Positions 55,748-63,658 of a stretch of DNA of 64,000 nucleotides are shown here, piece after piece. A program made the translations under genes and the position numbers. How positions within the stretch are numbered: position 1 is the first letter of the stretch; each line of letters begins with the position of its first letter. The stretch is taken from NCBI GenBank assembly GCA_019217005.1, contig JAHBNG010000007.1, forward strand, positions 1 to 64,000, given 5' to 3'. This stretch comes from Chloroflexi bacterium TSY (GTDB lineage: Bacteria; Chloroflexota; Anaerolineae; Caldilineales; Caldilineaceae). The notes beneath the pieces were generated by a model. It was not told the origin of the DNA. It saw only the letters and a program-made list of their open reading frames with translations, and did no database searches.

Positions 55748-56103
55748 GCAATTCGGCTTGGAAAAATCACGAACGACGTGTAGCGCGACGATTGAACGGA
55801 ACTCGGAATGGTGCTACGGGAATGGCAACGACCGATGTTACGACGACTCATTTTGAAATTGAGTGCAAGCACAGAAAGAAACTTCCTGACTGGCTTCAAG
55901 GTGCCGTGAAACAAGCTGAGAACGGCGATAGCAGCAAAATACCTCTTGTTGTATTGCATCAAGCAAACATGCATTCTGCGCGCGATCTGTGCGTTCTCAG
56001 AATGTGTGATTTTGACCAACTGCGTCAGGCTTTCGAGGATATCGAGTTTCTAAAAACTTGTGCGCCAGATGTTTATCAGCGATTTTTTGAAGAGGCGGAA
56101 TGA
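55744..56103 (+). CDS. PD-(D/E)xK-like nuclease (Holliday-junction-resolvase-type)
   Basis: 119 residues: KNHERRVARRLNG (N-terminal helix with Glu), NGATGMATTDVTTTHFEIECKHRKKLPDWL (the E-x-K nuclease core, IECKHRK), and IPLVVLHQANMHSARDLCVLRM. This is the shape of small phage and plasmid endonuclease-like proteins (VRR/HJR-type). The acidic residue before the strand is probably Asp of TTDVTT. It may act on recombination or replication intermediates of the element. It overlaps both neighbours by 4 nt. Confidence 0.7.
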   Translation: MSNSAWKNHERRVARRLNGTRNGATGMATTDVTTTHFEIECKHRKKLPDWLQGAVKQAENGDSSKIPLVVLHQANMHSARDLCVLRMCDFDQLRQAFEDIEFLKTCAPDVYQRFFEEAE

Positions 56104-56843
56104 TGGATGTACAACACAGTACCACAACACCACATCACCCATGCAAATATAGCGAATCACTGTTTCCTGTCATGGCTCGAATGGTCATCGACAGTGAAGC
56201 AAAAACCATCCTAGACCCATTTGCCGGGGTAGGTGGCATCTTCAAACTTGAACGATACGGAGTCACGGCTGACATATCGGCTGTCGAGATTGAAGCCGAC
56301 TTTGCAGAAGCTGACGAGCGAATAACAATAGGTAATGCGCTCGATCTGCCATACGATGACAATCACTTTGACTGCATTGTGACATCACCCTGTTATGGCA
56401 ATCGATTTGCCGATCACCATAACCCGAAGGATGGTTCTTATCGGTCATCCTATAAATTTTCGTTGGGACATGATACACACCCTGAAAGCGCTGGTCGTCT
56501 CCATTGGGGACCGAAATACAAATCGTTTCATTGTGCAGCTTGGAGAGAGGTCGCGCGCGTGCTGGCTTCAGATGGCGTTTTTGTGTTAAACATCAAGGAT
56601 TTCCCAAAGACCATCTATACAAAAGCCGTGGGTGAATACATGACGGTGATCGAAGATGGCAAGCCGACAAAAGGCACGCGCGTCATGGTCCACGTTATGG
56701 ACTGGCACATTGATACGCTGTCGACTCTCGGTTTCGAAGTCATCCAGAGTGAACAAGTACCAGTTCCCTGCAATAGGCGTGGGGCGAATCGAGAGCATTT
56801 GCGGCGGTATGAAAGTGTAATACTGTTCAAGAAGGTGGTCTGA
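56100..56843 (+). CDS. DNA methyltransferase, N4-cytosine/N6-adenine type
   Basis: 247 residues. Motif I (ILDPFAGVGGIFKL, about 40-52) binds SAM; motif IV is VTSPCYGNRF (about 97-106), the catalytic (S/T)PP(Y)-type motif with Cys in place of the second Pro. The order I before IV is that of group beta-like enzymes once permutations are considered. It is the last gene of the module that starts at 54362, overlapping the nuclease by 4 nt. No cognate restriction enzyme is present, so it is probably an orphan protective methylase. Confidence 0.8.
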   Translation: MMDVQHSTTTPHHPCKYSESLFPVMARMVIDSEAKTILDPFAGVGGIFKLERYGVTADISAVEIEADFAEADERITIGNALDLPYDDNHFDCIVTSPCYGNRFADHHNPKDGSYRSSYKFSLGHDTHPESAGRLHWGPKYKSFHCAAWREVARVLASDGVFVLNIKDFPKTIYTKAVGEYMTVIEDGKPTKGTRVMVHVMDWHIDTLSTLGFEVIQSEQVPVPCNRRGANREHLRRYESVILFKKVV

Positions 56844-56950
56844 TATTTGACGAATTACCGAAGTAGAGTAAACGTTTGCTCAAGAGGCGGATCGGGGTAT
56901 AATTGGGGATAGCATTTACGTGTTTGCATTATCCTATCGAGGTGGAAATT

Positions 56951-57211
56951 ATGGTAATAAACACGGGCGATTCCCATTTTGATTTGTATGGCAGAATCAT
57001 CTATCGAGCGTTGTTGGACTCGAAAAGCAAGAGCTTATCAAAGAGTGTCGTACACGATGCGCGACAATTTCTTTATTCGGCCGAGCCAACTGCGGCGGAA
57101 CATTTTGGAATTCCTCGACCAGATTTGAAGTACTTGGAATCGTTGGCGGATGAGATTGAAGCAACAAGATGGCAAAAGATAATTTCCGGCAAGAAAGCAC
57201 AGTCGAGGTAA
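56951..57211 (+). CDS. Hypothetical protein
   Basis: 86 residues from ATG 56951 with AGGTGG six bases upstream. Helical, charged; no recognised family. The next small gene starts inside its end (57169) in another frame. It probably belongs to a unit of unknown genes (56951-58182). Confidence 0.5.
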   Translation: MVINTGDSHFDLYGRIIYRALLDSKSKSLSKSVVHDARQFLYSAEPTAAEHFGIPRPDLKYLESLADEIEATRWQKIISGKKAQSR

Positions 57212-57306
57212 GCGGTACGGTGACACTGGAGGACTGGCGTAAGCAGGCCGAAGCGAGCCGAAAGAAAGCAGCCGAAACCATAGCCGATTTCGAGGATGAT
57301 TCTTAG
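57169..57306 (+). CDS. Small 45-residue protein
   Basis: MAKDNFRQESTVEVSGTV... followed by a charged helix (EDWRKQAEASRKKAAETIADFEDD). It overlaps the preceding gene and ends 39 bp before the next. The composition (regular heptad-like A/K/E) looks like a real small protein; the function is unknown. Confidence 0.45.
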   Translation: MAKDNFRQESTVEVSGTVTLEDWRKQAEASRKKAAETIADFEDDS

Positions 57307-57345
57307 TGAACGCAGCCATTTGGGGATAACCGGAACTGTAGCACA

Positions 57346-58182
57346 ATGGGATGGGAATTTCGGGGAAACAGGCTCTATTACTATCGAAAGCAGCGTATCG
57401 GCAATCGGGTTGTCAGCGAATACATTGGAGCTGGTCCCATCGCTGAATTAGTGGCAGTACAGGACGAAAACGAACGCCAGGAGGCAGAACGCCAGATACA
57501 AGCTTGGAAACCCATACGCGACGCTGACAGGGCACTGGTAGGTGAGATAGACGGTGTTGTAGCGATGGTTAGGGCGTTGGTTAAGTATTTCCTATTGCTG
57601 GCGGGATATAGAACTCGCAAGGGGACTTGGTGCATGAATATGAAAGTTGTTTCGCAAAATATGCCAAAAGCGGATAGGCAGGAATTGTCCAAGCGGAAAT
57701 TCTGGGAGGTTATTGGTAGAGTTGATAGTGAGAATCCATCGCGCGCAGATCTGGAAAAGCTGCACGGAATTTACAACGACGTGCCGAGTCTCTATCGTAA
57801 GGCTCTAGGTCTGTCAGCAATCACACGGCAGAAGATTTTGGATTCATTTGTTCCTCAAGCCTCGATGCAAGCGGCCATGTTACATGAGATAACCGACATG
57901 AGATCTGGCATGGATTTTGACAGCGCGAACGGTTTAGAGCGATTGTTGATCGATACTGTTATTCTCGCATGGTTGCGTGTACAGCAGGCGGAATATTCGT
58001 TATCAAGTGTGGAGACAAGTCAAGCAATGGATTATTGGGATGGTAGATTATCAGCAGCCCAACGGCGCTTCCTGCGAGCCAGTGAAACATTGGCTCGTGT
58101 TCGCAAATTGACAGCGTCGACAGAGTCAGCAAAAAGCAAGCAGTCGCTAAATGCCGTTGCACTGTTGAACTCGTTGACGTGA
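57346..58182 (+). CDS. Unknown mobile-element protein (GNRLYYYRK type)
   Basis: 278 residues. The N-terminus WEFRGNRLYYYRKQRIGNRVVSEYIG recurs in uncharacterised proteins of cyanobacterial and Chloroflexota mobile elements. A hydrophobic stretch (VAMVRALVKYFLLLAGY) and a helical C-terminal domain with Asp/Glu-rich motifs follow. No catalytic motif is recognised, so the role is not assigned. It is the last gene of the rightward block before the TnpB element. Confidence 0.6.
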   Translation: MGWEFRGNRLYYYRKQRIGNRVVSEYIGAGPIAELVAVQDENERQEAERQIQAWKPIRDADRALVGEIDGVVAMVRALVKYFLLLAGYRTRKGTWCMNMKVVSQNMPKADRQELSKRKFWEVIGRVDSENPSRADLEKLHGIYNDVPSLYRKALGLSAITRQKILDSFVPQASMQAAMLHEITDMRSGMDFDSANGLERLLIDTVILAWLRVQQAEYSLSSVETSQAMDYWDGRLSAAQRRFLRASETLARVRKLTASTESAKSKQSLNAVALLNSLT

Positions 58183-58309
58183 AGCATCAAGGCAAGAAAG
58201 ATAAGGCAACGCGCGGCGATTCCTGCATGAAGTTGCGCCGCATTCATCGACCCATCACAAAATTCTAAACCTGACTACAGATATTTGGTATCGCTAGGAG
58301 ACCAGGAAT

Positions 58310-58560
58310 AACGTCCATCACCCACACTCATGCAGAGATAACTTTCCACCCGCTTGATTCCGTAGGTTTTTTGCCCCCACTCCATACACTAGTGGAGGTA
58401 ACGGGAACCGTGTCCATTCGTTGGGCGAGGCTATCCCCCACTCCACACACCGGTGGGGTTAACTGCTTCAGCGCCTCAATCGAATCCGCCGACACCGCCC
58501 CTATTCCGTAATCCAGTTGCAATGTGAGCATGGATTCCTGCTTCACAGTAGCGCATGACT
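58310..58560 (-). ncRNA. Candidate omega-RNA / right end of the TnpB element
   Basis: TnpB nucleases use an RNA made from the 3' end of their own gene and the sequence behind it. On the minus strand this region continues from tnpB with GTGAAGCAGGAATC (58533-58546 on the + strand as the complement), a motif I associate with such RNAs. It then contains two related hairpins built on CCCACTCCA-yACAC-GTGG (58377-58399 and 58437-58459). The guide and the exact end cannot be fixed by reading. Confidence 0.5.
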
Positions 58561-59749
58561 ACACGCTATCTCCACAGGCGTTTAGCGTGTCCGTGTGGGT
58601 ACTCCGGCCACGTGCATTCAAAAGGCGCAACCCTTCATCCCTGATATTCTTAGCTGCATTGACATCTCGGTCATGTCGGGTGCCGCAGCGGTCGCAGGTC
58701 CAGAACAGTTGCCCTCTTGCTATGTTCTGTTGAATGTGCTGGCAAGTGCTACAAGTCTTAGTTGACGGGAACCACCTATCAACGTAAATGACTTGGCCAC
58801 CATTTTGTGCAGCTTTGTATTCGAGTTGTCGGGCAACTTCTCCCATCGAGGCATCACCAACAGATTGCGCGATGTGGCGATCCGCCATCATGCCCTTGAT
58901 ATTCAGATCTTCCAGGCAGATAATAGAGTAGGTGTTAGCAACCTCGGTGGTGAGTTCGTGCAGAAACTCTCGGCGCTGATCAGCAATGCGTTGGTGCAGG
59001 TTAGCCAAGTCAGCTTTGGTCTTGAACCAATTCCGACTATGCAGCCTTCGTCGGCTCAACTCTCGTTGGATTCTCTTGAGTTTGCGCTCGAGCGATTTTA
59101 GGCGTTTGGGATTTGCAATCTTCTGCCCTTCACTTGTAACAATGATGTCCCTCAGCCCTCGATCAACCCCAACGGATGGTCCCTGATGCTGTTGAATGTC
59201 TAAGTTGCCTACGTCCACCGTCACAGCTAAGTACCAATGTCCGGCGTGGTGAGTGACCCGCCCACCCATGACTTTGCCTTCGAAACGGAGCGGTTGGGCC
59301 ATGTTTACCCAATCAGGGCATTTCTGGATTTTCACATGGTGGTTATCAAACCTCATCCCACCATTGTTCGCTAGACCAAAGGATGGCGTTGCTTTACCTC
59401 TTGCCTTGAACCTGGGCCACCCAAACGGTTTCTTGTCCTTACGCGGTTTCCACCTCTTGGGCGGGTTCAGCAGACCGTCTTTCTTGAACTTCCAGTAACG
59501 ATTGATAGCGGCTTGCAAATCCCTGAACGCATATTGGTGTGCATAGGATTGAACTTCACCGACAAATGGCGCAAAGTTGTCTTCTTTGCGCAGCTGATTG
59601 AATTCGAGTTTCAGGTAATTGAATGGCACACCCATGTTGTAGTAATTGAGCGCCCAGTTCAAGGTGAATCTGGCGACACCGGCGCATTGCCAAAAATAAT
59701 CAGCTTGATCGGGGGTAGGGTTGAGTCGAATACGATGTGCTTTGATCAT
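58559..59749 (-). CDS. tnpB: TnpB RNA-guided nuclease (IS200/IS605-type), stand-alone
   Basis: 396 residues. RuvC catalytic residues are all present: Asp in SVGVDRGLRDI, Glu in IICLEDLNIKGM and Asp in CGTRHDRDVNAAKNI. The zinc ribbon CSTCQH...CDRCG sits in the RuvC insertion. The N-terminal part has the TnpB signature (RIRLNPTPDQADYF). TnpB is an omega-RNA-guided DNA endonuclease related to Cas12. No tnpA transposase is next to it, so it depends on a partner elsewhere or is kept for another role. The frame appears intact, unlike the other transposition genes in the element. Confidence 0.93.
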   Translation of the reverse strand: MIKAHRIRLNPTPDQADYFWQCAGVARFTLNWALNYYNMGVPFNYLKLEFNQLRKEDNFAPFVGEVQSYAHQYAFRDLQAAINRYWKFKKDGLLNPPKRWKPRKDKKPFGWPRFKARGKATPSFGLANNGGMRFDNHHVKIQKCPDWVNMAQPLRFEGKVMGGRVTHHAGHWYLAVTVDVGNLDIQQHQGPSVGVDRGLRDIIVTSEGQKIANPKRLKSLERKLKRIQRELSRRRLHSRNWFKTKADLANLHQRIADQRREFLHELTTEVANTYSIICLEDLNIKGMMADRHIAQSVGDASMGEVARQLEYKAAQNGGQVIYVDRWFPSTKTCSTCQHIQQNIARGQLFWTCDRCGTRHDRDVNAAKNIRDEGLRLLNARGRSTHTDTLNACGDSV

Positions 59750-60017
59750 GGCTTACCATCACGTACACGTAGAGAATCAACGATATATTCAGTTTGCTTC
59801 AAAAAAGGGTGTGGGGGAAAGGGTAAATGGGTTTGCTGGATAGGTTACTATGCTCGAGCCAATGCTTGATTACGGAAAGTAGACAAGAAGACCACAGTGG
59901 AACGACGTAGGGAATTTGTGCCAAGCTGACGTGAAGGAAATGTATGTTTAAAACGTAGGGGTGACGTTGATTTGCACCGAATAGGAGGTGTTGAGATATA
60001 CGGTCTTACCTATACCT

Positions 60018-60761
60018 CTATGGAGGGTTTCGCTCACACGCTATACCATCGTTATCTCTGTCGAGTCCATGAATGTCTTGACCTGTTTCTGCTAGGCAGT
60101 AGCTGTAGCAAGCTTGGGCTTCTGATTGGCTTGAGAAGTTCGGGCAGTTCATTAAGTCGCCACTACAGGTGCACGGCACATTTGAAATTCTGGGTGTTGC
60201 CGTAGCAGTGAAGGTAAAGGTACTTGTTGGTAAAGGAGTCCCTGTTGGCATTGACGTATTGGTTGCTGTGCTCATTAGCGTACTAGTTGCCGTGCTTGTG
60301 TTGGTCGGCATGTTCGTCGCTGTGAAAGTAGGAGTTGAAGAAACGGGCGATGGCGTATCTGGTGGCGTGGGCGTGTCAGTAGGCAAGGGGGTGGATGTAT
60401 TGGTCGGGATTTCTGTATTTGTTGGGGTTGGTTCTAGTGGTTCTGTTGGGATAGGCATTCTTGTAGCCATAGGTATTGAGCTAGGTGTGGCAGTGACGAC
60501 TACGTAAACAACACTTTGGGGATGAGCGTTATTCATCTCTGTACTGAGCTTTGCAAGAGTCGGCAAGAAAGCCACTGCAAATGTAGCAAAGCATAAACCG
60601 ATTGCCCCGATAAACGCCCCTGTAAGGGCAAAGAGAATCATAACAACAGTCCAAATATGAGATTCGACAGTTTGACGGTGCTGCGTGAGATAAAAATGGG
60701 CTGTCGCTTGTTGGCGTCTGGTCAAATGTTGGCTCACAGATACATCTCTTGATCCAAACAA
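60018..60761 (-). CDS. Membrane-anchored protein with excalibur calcium-binding domain
   Basis: 247 residues from a TTG (a GTG at 60737 gives 239). A hydrophobic segment (about 38-72: TVVMILFALTGAFIGAIGLCFATFAVAFLPTL) anchors it. A Thr/Pro-rich spacer of about 100 residues (repeats like PTNTSTPLPTDTPTPP) follows, then an excalibur domain with the calcium loop DRDNDGIACE and paired cysteines. The domain is extracellular. It is reminiscent of surface proteins that bind DNA or cells; in a mobile element a role in recipient contact or host surface change is possible, but this is conjecture. It is transcribed against its neighbours. Confidence 0.7.
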   Translation of the reverse strand: MFGSRDVSVSQHLTRRQQATAHFYLTQHRQTVESHIWTVVMILFALTGAFIGAIGLCFATFAVAFLPTLAKLSTEMNNAHPQSVVYVVVTATPSSIPMATRMPIPTEPLEPTPTNTEIPTNTSTPLPTDTPTPPDTPSPVSSTPTFTATNMPTNTSTATSTLMSTATNTSMPTGTPLPTSTFTFTATATPRISNVPCTCSGDLMNCPNFSSQSEAQACYSYCLAETGQDIHGLDRDNDGIACERNPP

Positions 60762-60762
60762 A

Positions 60763-60787
60763 AAAGCCCGCCGATACTGGCAGGCTT
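60763..60787 (-). terminator. Hairpin with T-tract just upstream of the excalibur gene
   Basis: On the minus strand AAAGCCTGCC...GGCGGGCTTT is followed by TTTTGTTTGG, a rho-independent-like signal. It lies at the start of the excalibur gene, so it ends transcripts entering from the right and implies a start site for that gene inside or after it, or acts as an attenuator. Confidence 0.5.
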
Positions 60788-61012
60788 TCTGCTTTCGTCG
60801 TAAGCAAGTGCTATCTCTAATATAGTATATTCATTTTAAGAATCTTTCCCTTTCGGTTTGCTGACATTCCTTGAGTTTTTCAGGCATTAAGTCGTTCTCG
60901 TGTTGGTGAGTCTGAATTGAGAACAGGTGCGTGTGAGTTGAATACTTCTAACCACACGCCAAATTTGGGTACTTGTAGAACGATATACACAAAGGTGCAG
61001 TGCGCCGCTGAA

Positions 61013-61038
61013 GAGAGTCTAGTGCAAACTAGACTCTC
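61013..61038. terminator. Perfect hairpin in the intergenic region
   Basis: GAGAGTCTAGT (61013-61023) pairs exactly with 61028-61038 around the loop GCAA. The 373-bp gap 60788-61161 otherwise holds the promoter candidate below and no gene. Confidence 0.55.
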
Positions 61039-61098
61039 TCGTTCCGTCTGTCAGGTGCTTGTAACATAAAAACGGTCGAAAATAGACTGCTTTCGTGC

Positions 61099-61104
61099 TA
61101 TAAT
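61099..61104 (+). promoter_or_regulatory. -10 box TATAAT before the M41-like/recombinase pair
   Basis: TATAAT lies 58 bp before the ATG at 61162; no good -35 lies at 16-18 bp distance (TCGAAA at 61076). It may be an activator-dependent promoter. It is the only candidate for the two-gene unit that follows. Confidence 0.35.
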
Positions 61105-61161
61105 TACTTATGCTAAGACTTCTTAGCAAAAGGTATCTGTTCAAAGGCAGGAGATCAGATT

Positions 61162-61728
61162 ATGACGGAAAGTACTAGAATAGTTGTAAATGCGGAAGAG
61201 CAACCCGATCCGACTCCAACTAAAGTGGTGGTTCGACAAATAGAAGAGCTGAATCAAGACGAAGTAGTTGCTTACCATGAAGCTGGTCATGCTGCTGCAC
61301 ATATCTACTTAGGACTTCCATTCGATGGGGTAAGCATCATATCAGATGGAAGTTCACTTGGGTCTGTCGAGCATCCTGTAATTGCCGATCCTGATAATTG
61401 GGACATTGATCCTGACGAGAAAGATATACTGATCGATAAGCACGTTATCGTTACTTATGCTGGGCCTTTGGTTCAAGAGAGGTTGACAAGCAAACAAGAG
61501 CTTTTTGGTACTGGTAGTGATTATAGAACGCTAGTAGATTTTGCCTTAAAGCGATGCCTCTCTGATGATGAAGTAAATGCGTATCTTGCGTGGATGGAAT
61601 TCCGCACTAGAAATCTAGTCACTATGTGGTGGCCACAAATTGAGGTTATCGCATCTGCCTTGTTAGAGTTCAAGCAATTAGAGGCAAACAAAGTTTTTGA
61701 GATTGTCAGAGGTGAATTTGAAGTATGA
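61162..61728 (+). CDS. FtsH-like (peptidase M41) metalloprotease domain without AAA ATPase
   Basis: 188 residues. The zinc motif HEAGH (residues about 40-44, in VVAYHEAGHAAAHIYLGL) has the active-site Glu, and VTYAGPLVQERLTSK carries the helix that in FtsH includes further zinc-site residues. The lack of an AAA motor means it cannot unfold substrates alone; it may cleave a flexible regulator or need a partner. AGGAG lies before the ATG. Its stop overlaps the start of the second recombinase (ATGA, 61725-61728), so the two proteins are made together. Confidence 0.78.
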   Translation: MTESTRIVVNAEEQPDPTPTKVVVRQIEELNQDEVVAYHEAGHAAAHIYLGLPFDGVSIISDGSSLGSVEHPVIADPDNWDIDPDEKDILIDKHVIVTYAGPLVQERLTSKQELFGTGSDYRTLVDFALKRCLSDDEVNAYLAWMEFRTRNLVTMWWPQIEVIASALLEFKQLEANKVFEIVRGEFEV

Positions 61729-62648
61729 CAACCCAACTTTCTACCACAAACAGAGCCAGTTACACACAGATTCAGCCGATCATGAACATGGTCTTAGATA
61801 CGATCAGCGAACGCAGCAAGCGAGACTATGGACGTGCGTTAAATGATTTCCTCGTTTGGTATCAACAGTCCGATCAATCCACGCTCAACAAGGCTACTGT
61901 TAACGCACACATAAGTGCATTGAAAGACCGTGGTGTAACGGATAGCAGTATCAATCAACGACTGGCAGCGATTCGCAAACTTGCCTTAGAAGCAGCCGAT
62001 AACAGCTTGATTGATGAAGCCACAGCCCAAGCAATTAAACGGGTAGGCAATATCAAACGCCAAGGCAAAAAGCTAGGAAACTGGCTGAGTAAGGAACAAG
62101 CCCAAGCAATGTTGAATGCACCCGATACAGACACAATTAAGGGTGTTCGTGACAGAGCGATTCTAGCTTTGATGATTGGCTGTGGTCTACGTCGTCAGGA
62201 GGTTGCTACGTTGACCATAGAGCATTTACAACAACGTGAGGGGCGTTGGGTCATCCTAGACCTAGAAGGCAAGCATGGGCGTGTCAGAACGGTTCCGATG
62301 GCGTCATGGGTCAAGTCAATTACTGACGTGTGGATTAAAGAGGCAGGTCTTACAAGTGGCTATTTGTTCTTACCCATGCGCAAGGGCAACCGAATTTATG
62401 AGGGGCCAATGACGTCACAAGCCGTTTGGGATATCGTTGAAAAATACGCACCCGTTGAAAAGCTTGCACCTCACGACTTGCGCCGCACTTTTGCCAAATT
62501 AGCACATAAAGCAGGATCACCAATTGAACAGATTCAGAAATCGTTGGGTCATGCTAGCATTCAGACTACGGAGAGTTACATTGGCGTTGACTTGGATTTG
62601 AAGCAAGCACCGTCAGATATGATTAGGCTCGATGTAGAGAGACATTGA
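61725..62648 (+). CDS. Second tyrosine recombinase (XerC-like)
   Basis: 307 residues. N-terminal SAM-like domain (TISERSKRDYGRALNDFLVWYQQ), catalytic GCGLRRQEVATL (Arg), HDLRRTFAKLAHKAG (His-x-x-Arg), LGHASIQTTESYIG (His and Tyr about 287). It lies within 1 kb of the right att site. It is distinct from the left-end integrase; the elements of this type usually need one. It may resolve dimers, act on the MITE/omega elements, or replace the first enzyme. It is translationally coupled to the M41-like protein. Confidence 0.92.
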   Translation: MTTQLSTTNRASYTQIQPIMNMVLDTISERSKRDYGRALNDFLVWYQQSDQSTLNKATVNAHISALKDRGVTDSSINQRLAAIRKLALEAADNSLIDEATAQAIKRVGNIKRQGKKLGNWLSKEQAQAMLNAPDTDTIKGVRDRAILALMIGCGLRRQEVATLTIEHLQQREGRWVILDLEGKHGRVRTVPMASWVKSITDVWIKEAGLTSGYLFLPMRKGNRIYEGPMTSQAVWDIVEKYAPVEKLAPHDLRRTFAKLAHKAGSPIEQIQKSLGHASIQTTESYIGVDLDLKQAPSDMIRLDVERH

Positions 62649-62784
62649 TATAGTTCGTTACGAAATTTCAGAGACCACCATGACCACAGTGTAATGGAAG
62701 CAGATTGACTGTGACAAATTCTGCCTAACCCCAAAGCGTAGCTGTTGGCAGATGTATTTGGGGAGTAACAAAGGATAAAATATC

Positions 62785-63282
62785 GTGAGTGAAAATCAAA
62801 TCATACAGCATGCCAATGTCCCACATGGGGAAATGTGGCTATTGCAAGACCGTGGAGAAGCAGTAATCACAAACTTTGCAAATGAGAAGATACCTGTCAA
62901 AGATTTGCGCGCTCACCCCATCTTATCTATAACAACCGTTTTTGATCCCAATGATATTGGTGATGATGGAGAGGTAAAAATGAATAGCTTCATTACTTAT
63001 ATCGAAGGTGGAATCACCTGCACCCTTTCAGAGAACGATGCAGAGGGTGACTGGCAGATAGTGACAACGCGGTCGAAGCTAAATGCAATTGTCAAAAAGA
63101 ATAATGACGTATGCAACGGTTTCGTGGTAACGCACTATAAGTCTCCACAAATCCACGGTACAATCTCTGAGGAGAACCTTAGTTCAATTCATAAACAGCT
63201 TGATGGGCTTAAGAGCGCGGTATTCTCATTAGAAGATAATATCTCAGCAACGCTTTGGAATATTTTCGATAAAGATTCGTAG
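62785..63282 (+). CDS. Hypothetical protein near the right end
   Basis: 165 residues from a GTG (ATAAAATATC just upstream). No recognised family; the sequence (ITTVFDPNDIGDDGEVKMNSFITYIEGGITCTLSENDAEGDWQIV) suggests an alpha+beta soluble protein. It is the last gene before attR. A small gene at an element border is sometimes an excisionase or superinfection-exclusion factor, but nothing here supports either. Confidence 0.5.
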   Translation: MSENQIIQHANVPHGEMWLLQDRGEAVITNFANEKIPVKDLRAHPILSITTVFDPNDIGDDGEVKMNSFITYIEGGITCTLSENDAEGDWQIVTTRSKLNAIVKKNNDVCNGFVVTHYKSPQIHGTISEENLSSIHKQLDGLKSAVFSLEDNISATLWNIFDKDS

Positions 63283-63582
63283 GCATAGAAAATGTTCAAC
63301 TGAGGCACTCCAGAGAATTCGACTGCGGCACGAGGGAAGCTGGGTGGGCAAGGGAAACAATATGTTCGTCCCGCATACCCACACCTGATAGGTCTGGTCG
63401 ACAGATCGGATACATGCGCCCCCTTTTTTGGGGAGACGCACCCAGGATCTTTTACTTGACAGCGTCGTAAATGTCGTGTATTATGGACCACATATTAGCA
63501 ACAAGTAGTCTGTATCTACATCGAATTACCCACTATATACAGTGGGTTACAGATGGCAACAAATTATATAGACTCCCATACA

Positions 63583-63596
63583 CGAACAAATGTTCT
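63583..63596. promoter_or_regulatory. SOS-box-like sequence CGAACAAATGTTCT beside attR
   Basis: It matches the CGAAC-N4-GTTCG type with one final mismatch and directly abuts the 62-bp att repeat. In the excised circular form it would lie upstream of the integrase gene across attP. Confidence 0.35.
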
Positions 63597-63658
63597 CGCG
63601 GCTGTTAACCGCGCGGTTGCTAGTTCGAGTCTAGCCCGGGGAGCCAATAGAGTAGAAA
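63597..63658 (+). other. attR: 62-bp direct repeat
   Basis: Identical to 42057-42118, starting CGCGGCTGTTAACC. It contains the 3' half of a tRNA-Asn (anticodon loop to CCA) without the 5' half. The chromosome side continues with a second hairpin terminator. Confidence 0.93.

Larger units (their letters stand above)
42057..63658 (+). mobile_element. 21.5-kb integrative element in tRNA-Asn, AICE-like gene set
   Basis: The boundaries are two identical 62-bp repeats, 42057-42118 and 63597-63658; one unit plus the interior is 21,540 bp. The cargo includes a tyrosine integrase next to the left end, an FtsK/TraB-like ATPase, membrane proteins, a primase-polymerase/VapE-like helicase with an iteron cluster, DNA methyltransferases, a nuclease, TnpB, an FtsH-like protease domain, and a second tyrosine recombinase near the right end. 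No mating-pair (VirB4/TrwB-type) genes and no phage structural genes are seen. This matches actinomycete ICEs that transfer with one FtsK-like protein, or a satellite-like element. It contains two MITE-B copies and an IS701-like IS that broke genes after the element was formed. Confidence 0.9.

Noticed and set aside
58377..58459. Two similar CCCACTCCA-yACAC-GTGG units as a CRISPR array
   Set aside because: Only two units, each a hairpin, with different spacing, no leader and no cas genes; better explained as the end of the TnpB element.
60169..60507. Valine/glycine-rich plus-strand frame
   Set aside because: It is the complement of the Thr/Pro repeat spacer in the excalibur protein gene.
42168..63282. 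The element as an ordinary prophage
   Set aside because: No capsid, portal, terminase large subunit, tail or lysis gene can be recognised.
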